NCBI GenBank assembly: GCA_946480785.1
Contig: CAMLLD010000126.1
Coordinates: 1 to 10,828 of the forward strand
DNA: 10,828 nucleotides
From: an uncultured Blastocatellia bacterium
GTDB taxonomy: Bacteria; Acidobacteriota; Blastocatellia; Pyrinomonadales; Pyrinomonadaceae
Reading direction: 5' to 3'
In this document: positions 8,801 to 10,828 of the stretch, piece by piece
Numbering within the stretch: the stretch's first letter is position 1
How the letters are laid out: each line of letters begins with the position of its first letter
Position numbers and translations under genes: made by a program
Notes under the pieces: model-generated
The model's database searches: none
Seen by the model: the letters and a program-made list of their open reading frames with translations, nothing else
Told to the model about the DNA's origin: nothing

Positions 8801-8867
8801 AAACGGACAGAAGAACAAAGATCGTGAGGACAGAAATAGATTGCAGGGGACGCCGGGCATATTTCAT
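5835..8867 (-). CDS. TonB-dependent receptor, Oar-like, with carboxypeptidase-regulatory-like domain
   Basis: A 1010-residue outer-membrane beta-barrel transporter or adhesin, driven in principle by TonB-ExbBD. In order: signal peptide with a predicted cut after VAA at residue 26; a carboxypeptidase-regulatory-like Ig-fold domain at about 30-112 (GTLRGLITDELGAVIVGASV, VPGSYKIQAVANGF); a plug domain at about 113-215 with IREIRINQNPF (about 189-199) and DILTRPGTDKLRGG; then a large barrel rich in aromatic and Asn residues. It ends in RIYAQVRFNF, whose terminal Phe fits BAM recognition. No canonical TonB box was found. Two low-complexity insertions lie at 901-939 and 979-998. The only cysteines are C848 and C855. 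Gaps of 37 bp upstream and 17 bp downstream suggest an operon. GAAAGG lies 6 bases before the ATG. The substrate cannot be inferred; members of this group are often annotated only as Oar-like. Confidence 0.93.
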   Translation of the reverse strand: MKYARRPLQSISVLTIFVLLSVSVAAQQTRGTLRGLITDELGAVIVGASVTLTDASGVQKKTTTNGEGVYTFAGVVPGSYKIQAVANGFTPSEEAAVEIKNARQSLDITLKVALIVDKVTVAETPISTEATNNANQTLIAGKDLDALPDDPDELAAALQALAGPSVGPNGGQIFIDGFTGGNLPSKDAIREIRINQNPFAAENDQPSARIDILTRPGTDKLRGGASFNFNDESLNSRNPFAISSSKRTPFQIRQFESNLNGPLVKRKASFFVNFGRIETDDNELVRATVLDSNFNEVDFGQGFLVPRRNTFFSPRIDYAINNSNTLIARYNFNRFRVNDAGVTGFNLPERGYDTISTGHNIQLTETAILNPTTINETRFQYSHNTNEQIGNNSVPALNVSGAFGSGGSQVGHSTNTRNFFELNNFTAKQQGAHAIKFGGRIRHVSIDDINENNFGGSWSFTGGFGLTSIERYQLTLRLQAQGLTPAQIRAAGGGASTFSINSGNPFADVKQTDYGLFLQDDWRVRPNLTLSYGLRYETQSNAHSKYDFGPRLALAWSPGAANSARPPKMVIRVGTGFFYNRFSENYTLTANRFNGVNVVQTFVTEEAKRLLPPTVAEQQAPNVAGLYSILNQWSPTSVPSVAGVPATQQTIWLVDPNLQAPTLWLAGTQVERQLPHNLTMFVGFYNIRIVHVIRARDVNAPFPASITPLTPNGLRPDPTKGEVYRLEASGQFNQRQFFVGFNSRFNRMFQFQGNYSLSKTTNDTDGQGGSLFPPNSYDLTGEFGRSSFDVRHRFTIIGTVNLPWWKLVLSPFVVANSGPPFNIITGQDLNLDRQANERPSFAAANADCNAPNIRCTRFGNFNLVPLPGETIVPRNFGKAPGSVVVNLRISRAFAFGTIHSGGNAAAARPQPQPAGAGPGGAQRVAAVGPGPQGGGPGAPSSEKRYTVNVSINFQNIFNHVNLGPPVGNLSSPSFGESVGLGGSFGGFGGGGGGSTGAGNRRIYAQVRFNF
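5874..5933 (-). repeat. Glycine-rich coding stretch near the receptor C-terminus
   Basis: Encodes receptor residues 979-998, mainly Gly with Ser, Phe, Thr and Ala, including six Gly in a row. It lies just before the last barrel strand, so it probably forms a flexible loop or turn. Confidence 0.8.
6051..6167 (-). repeat. Pro/Gly/Ala/Gln-rich coding stretch in the receptor
   Basis: Encodes receptor residues 901-939, almost only Pro, Gly, Ala, Gln, Arg and Val. It separates two predicted barrel strands (SVVVNLRISRAFAF and RYTVNVSINFQ), so it is likely one loop of the barrel. Confidence 0.8.
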
Positions 8868-8873
8868 TGGGTG

Positions 8874-8891
8874 CCTTTCGGGGGAAAAAGG
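8874..8891 (-). promoter_or_regulatory. Small hairpin that could cover the receptor ribosome binding site
   Basis: On the minus strand CCTTT (8891-8887) can pair with AAAGG (8878-8874) across the loop TTCCCCCG. The right arm is the Shine-Dalgarno sequence of the receptor gene, whose ATG is at 8867-8865. The stem is only 5 bp, two of them G-C, so it would be weak. Confidence 0.2.
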
Positions 8892-8904
8892 TTATTGCCT
8901 ACGG

Positions 8905-10107
8905 CTACGGCAAGCCGATGCCGAACGTGATGCCGCTATTGCCAAGACCCGCGGCGGGGTTGGGAGCTGCCTGGCCGGGCTGAGGCCGCGGCGCAAGCAT
9001 CGCGAGCAGAGTGTCGGCGCCCGTCACCAGAGAAATCGCGGTCAGACGAGTGGGATCGACGCCCTGCGTACTGGAAACGATGATCGTGTCGCCGACCTTA
9101 ACATCGGCGAGTAAAATAGTCGGCAATCTTTCGAGCATGTCGTTGATGTTGAAGCCGCCACCGCCGCGATTTGGACCGCCGCCCGGACCACCAGCGCCGG
9201 GTGCGCCCGCGTTTTGCGGTCGTGCTTGAGCCTGTCCTTGTCCCTGTCCGGCTGCGGGAGCTTGACCGCCGGGGCCGCCTGCGCCGTCAGGTCGACGACC
9301 GAAGCCGCCCATCATCGCGCCCATCTCAGAAGCCGGTGGGAAACGTCGCAACACCGCATCGTGCTTGACGACGATCGTTAGCGGCGTCTTCTTCTCAAGC
9401 TCGTTGATCTTGATCTCACCGGTCGCGGGATCCACAGCCGTTACGACACCTCCAATGGTGCGGAAACTTCCGCTCACGATCTTCTGCGGCGTGAAACGAA
9501 GCGGGTCTTCGCCGCGATCGCCGAGCGCGCGCAACTGATCGCCGACTTTCAGTTCGCTAAAGCTGCTCGGCTTCGCGTCGCTGAACTTGATGGAGTCGGG
9601 AGCGTAGCGACGCATTTCGGTGTTGTCGGCGACTTGCATCACGATCGCCTGCGTACCGCCCATCGCGCGATGAGAGATCGTGATCTCTTTCGTGTCCGGC
9701 TTGAGCGCGCTGATCACGCCGACGATGCCGCGACGACGCCATTCCGCTCGCTCGGCATCCTGTTTCTTTGCGAGATCGCCTTTGGTCATCACGATGATCT
9801 GCAAAGCGGGAACAGACTTGTGGTCAACGTCGACGTTACCGCGGGCCATGATGCGATCGCCTTCGCCTACTTCGGCGAGCGTTGTATCGGTCGCGTTGGT
9901 GAGTGACTTCTCGCCGGGCGCGAGTTTCTTGTACGAAGTTTTGTCAGTGACGGTGACAGTGACCGTGGCGCCCGCGTCTGTTTGAATCGTTAGTTGCTTC
10001 GCGGCGGCGTCGATGGTTTTGACTTCGCCGAGCGCATACTTCGCAGTGATTCCCGCGTCGCCCTGAAAGAACAATGCCAATACGATTGCTAAAAGAGACG
10101 TTCTCAT
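8905..10107 (-). CDS. Exported protein with three DUF5666-like repeats
   Basis: A 400-residue exported protein; the signal peptide covers about residues 1-18 or 1-22 (MRTSLLAIVLALFFQGDA). The mature part holds three similar beta-rich units, each opening with G-x-V-x-x-(I/L/V) and a D-x-x-(T/K) turn: 26-108 (GEVKTIDAAAKQLTIQ), 127-213 (GVISALKPDTKEITIS) and 219-363 (GGVVTAVDPATGEIKIN). Each has a later glycine-Asp turn: GEGD 81-84, VGD 188-190, VGD 338-340. This resembles DUF5666, a small beta-barrel domain of unknown function. A Gly/Pro/Ala/Gln-rich insertion (267-318) splits the third unit. The C-terminus is also Pro/Ala/Gly-rich. The start is ATG at 10107 with AGGAGA 9 bases upstream, overlapping the stop of the preceding gene. 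No enzymatic motif was recognised; a structural or ligand-binding role in the envelope is a guess. Confidence 0.85.
   Translation of the reverse strand: MRTSLLAIVLALFFQGDAGITAKYALGEVKTIDAAAKQLTIQTDAGATVTVTVTDKTSYKKLAPGEKSLTNATDTTLAEVGEGDRIMARGNVDVDHKSVPALQIIVMTKGDLAKKQDAERAEWRRRGIVGVISALKPDTKEITISHRAMGGTQAIVMQVADNTEMRRYAPDSIKFSDAKPSSFSELKVGDQLRALGDRGEDPLRFTPQKIVSGSFRTIGGVVTAVDPATGEIKINELEKKTPLTIVVKHDAVLRRFPPASEMGAMMGGFGRRPDGAGGPGGQAPAAGQGQGQAQARPQNAGAPGAGGPGGGPNRGGGGFNINDMLERLPTILLADVKVGDTIIVSSTQGVDPTRLTAISLVTGADTLLAMLAPRPQPGQAAPNPAAGLGNSGITFGIGLP
9154..9309 (-). repeat. Gly/Pro/Ala/Gln-rich coding insertion in the DUF5666-like protein
   Basis: Encodes residues 267-318, with a short run of alternating Gly-Gln (287-292) and clusters such as GGPGGGP. 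It sits inside the third repeat and is probably a disordered linker. Its composition resembles that of receptor residues 901-939. Confidence 0.8.
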
Positions 10108-10116
10108 TGCCGGTCT

Positions 10117-10122
10117 TCTCCT
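10117..10122 (-). promoter_or_regulatory. Ribosome binding site overlapping the upstream stop codon
   Basis: Minus-strand AGGAGA spans the end of the TAG stop (10123-10121) of the preceding gene and lies 9 bases before the ATG at 10107-10105. This arrangement suggests translational coupling of the two genes. Confidence 0.7.
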
Positions 10123-10828
10123 AAACAGTAACGGGTTTGCGGTATCGGGCGGTTAAAGCGAGACCGAAACTGATTATCAAAATGAAAGCTGCCATGAACG
10201 GCCAAACATAAGGCAGCGACCCGAGCAGCACCCAAAAACTTGTCCCTAACAATAACGCGCAAGCCTCTGAATTGTTACCAAACCGCACGTAATTTCTTTG
10301 CAGCCATTTTCCCGTCGCCGCGTACAAGACCACCCTACCAAACAAACTCGCCGCCAGCCAAAGCATCAGGGCCAGCAAACCGACCACTACTTGGATCGGC
10401 TCGGGCATGCTCCACAAACAGACCAGCACGCTCACAAAGAGCACCAACACTCCGAGCAATCCGATCGCCGCCACGCGTATGCTCGTCAACTGCAGGCGCG
10501 CGACGCCGCGCCCAATCGTCCCCGGCATTACCCACGTAAACGCCAGCGATACTACAAACCAGAAGAGCACGACCAGCAGCCGCGTGCCCAAGTACGTCGG
10601 TGTCCAATGAGGACTGAAGAGCCCGGTCGGATTGCGCATCATGTCGCGCAGCTCCTGCTGGTAACCTGCGTACATGATCGTCATGCTCTTCGGATCGCGT
10701 TGGGCCGAGGCGCTGTCGGCAGTATAAGTGCCGCCGAGAACGATTACGTCGCCGCCGATGCGCGAACCCGGCATCTGGATCACTGAGCCGCCGATCGTCG
10801 CCACGTCGACCTCGAACCCGGCGGCGGT
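10121..10828 (-). CDS. Beta-repeat plus multi-helix membrane protein, bactofilin-like N-terminal part (partial)
   Basis: The C-terminal 235 residues of a gene that begins right of the window. The frame is open to the last base, so the GTG at 10804 is not a credible start. The visible N-terminal part has short beta-type repeats (IGGSVIQMPGSRIGGDVIVLGG, with GGSV and GGDV 12 residues apart), as in bactofilin/polymer-forming or other beta-helix proteins. A polar linker follows at about 36-80 of the visible part. Then come four or five membrane helices at about 83-101, 119-140, 145-171 and 189-227 (the last may be two), and a basic end (RYRKPVTV). This suggests an envelope protein with a polymerising or scaffold-like domain anchored in the inner membrane. 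It is the furthest upstream visible gene of the minus-strand operon, 13 bp before the DUF5666-like gene. The family name is tentative; the membrane topology is clear. Confidence 0.8.
   Translation of the reverse strand, partial: TAAGFEVDVATIGGSVIQMPGSRIGGDVIVLGGTYTADSASAQRDPKSMTIMYAGYQQELRDMMRNPTGLFSPHWTPTYLGTRLLVVLFWFVVSLAFTWVMPGTIGRGVARLQLTSIRVAAIGLLGVLVLFVSVLVCLWSMPEPIQVVVGLLALMLWLAASLFGRVVLYAATGKWLQRNYVRFGNNSEACALLLGTSFWVLLGSLPYVWPFMAAFILIISFGLALTARYRKPVTV

Noticed and set aside
10802..10804. GTG as the start of the last minus-strand gene
   Set aside because: The frame stays open to base 10828 and the beta repeats continue upstream, so the true start is outside the window.

Overview
The window looks like chromosomal DNA from a Gram-negative, GC-rich bacterium, most likely an Acidobacteriota member (Blastocatellia/Pyrinomonadaceae-like). 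This is inferred from the Oar-type TonB-dependent receptor with an N-terminal carboxypeptidase-regulatory-like domain, the DUF5666-like exported protein and the beta-repeat/multi-helix membrane protein, a combination typical of that phylum. No database was searched.

Bases 1-5044, plus strand: a translation operon in the conserved order rpsI (3' end only) - rpsB - tsf - pyrH - frr. It is followed 15 bp later by an unrecognised 584-residue exported alpha-helical protein. rpsB starts with TTG and encodes an S2 with a long acidic tail. A hairpin plus T-run lies between rpsB and tsf and looks like a terminator or attenuator. tsf and pyrH overlap by an ATGA. These genes supply two ribosomal proteins, EF-Ts (recycles EF-Tu), UMP kinase (pyrimidine nucleotide synthesis) and the ribosome recycling factor. 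The last gene is the odd one because its product is predicted to leave the cytoplasm.

Bases 5047-10828, minus strand, read from right to left: a tightly spaced four-gene cluster (gaps of 13, 37 and 17 bp). It encodes a partial beta-repeat plus multi-helix membrane protein, an exported protein with three DUF5666-like repeats, a 1010-residue outer-membrane TonB-dependent receptor, and a small exported LolA-like protein. All four are envelope proteins, so a shared envelope role is plausible but unproven. The two operons converge with only 2 bp between their stop codons and no visible terminator.

I found no tRNA, rRNA, CRISPR array, insertion sequence or phage gene, and no gene-free stretch over about 110 bp. 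Nothing here is a clear new defence or mobile system. The best candidates for a second look are the envelope operon with its matching Gly/Pro/Ala/Gln-rich insertions, and the exported solenoid attached to the ribosomal operon.
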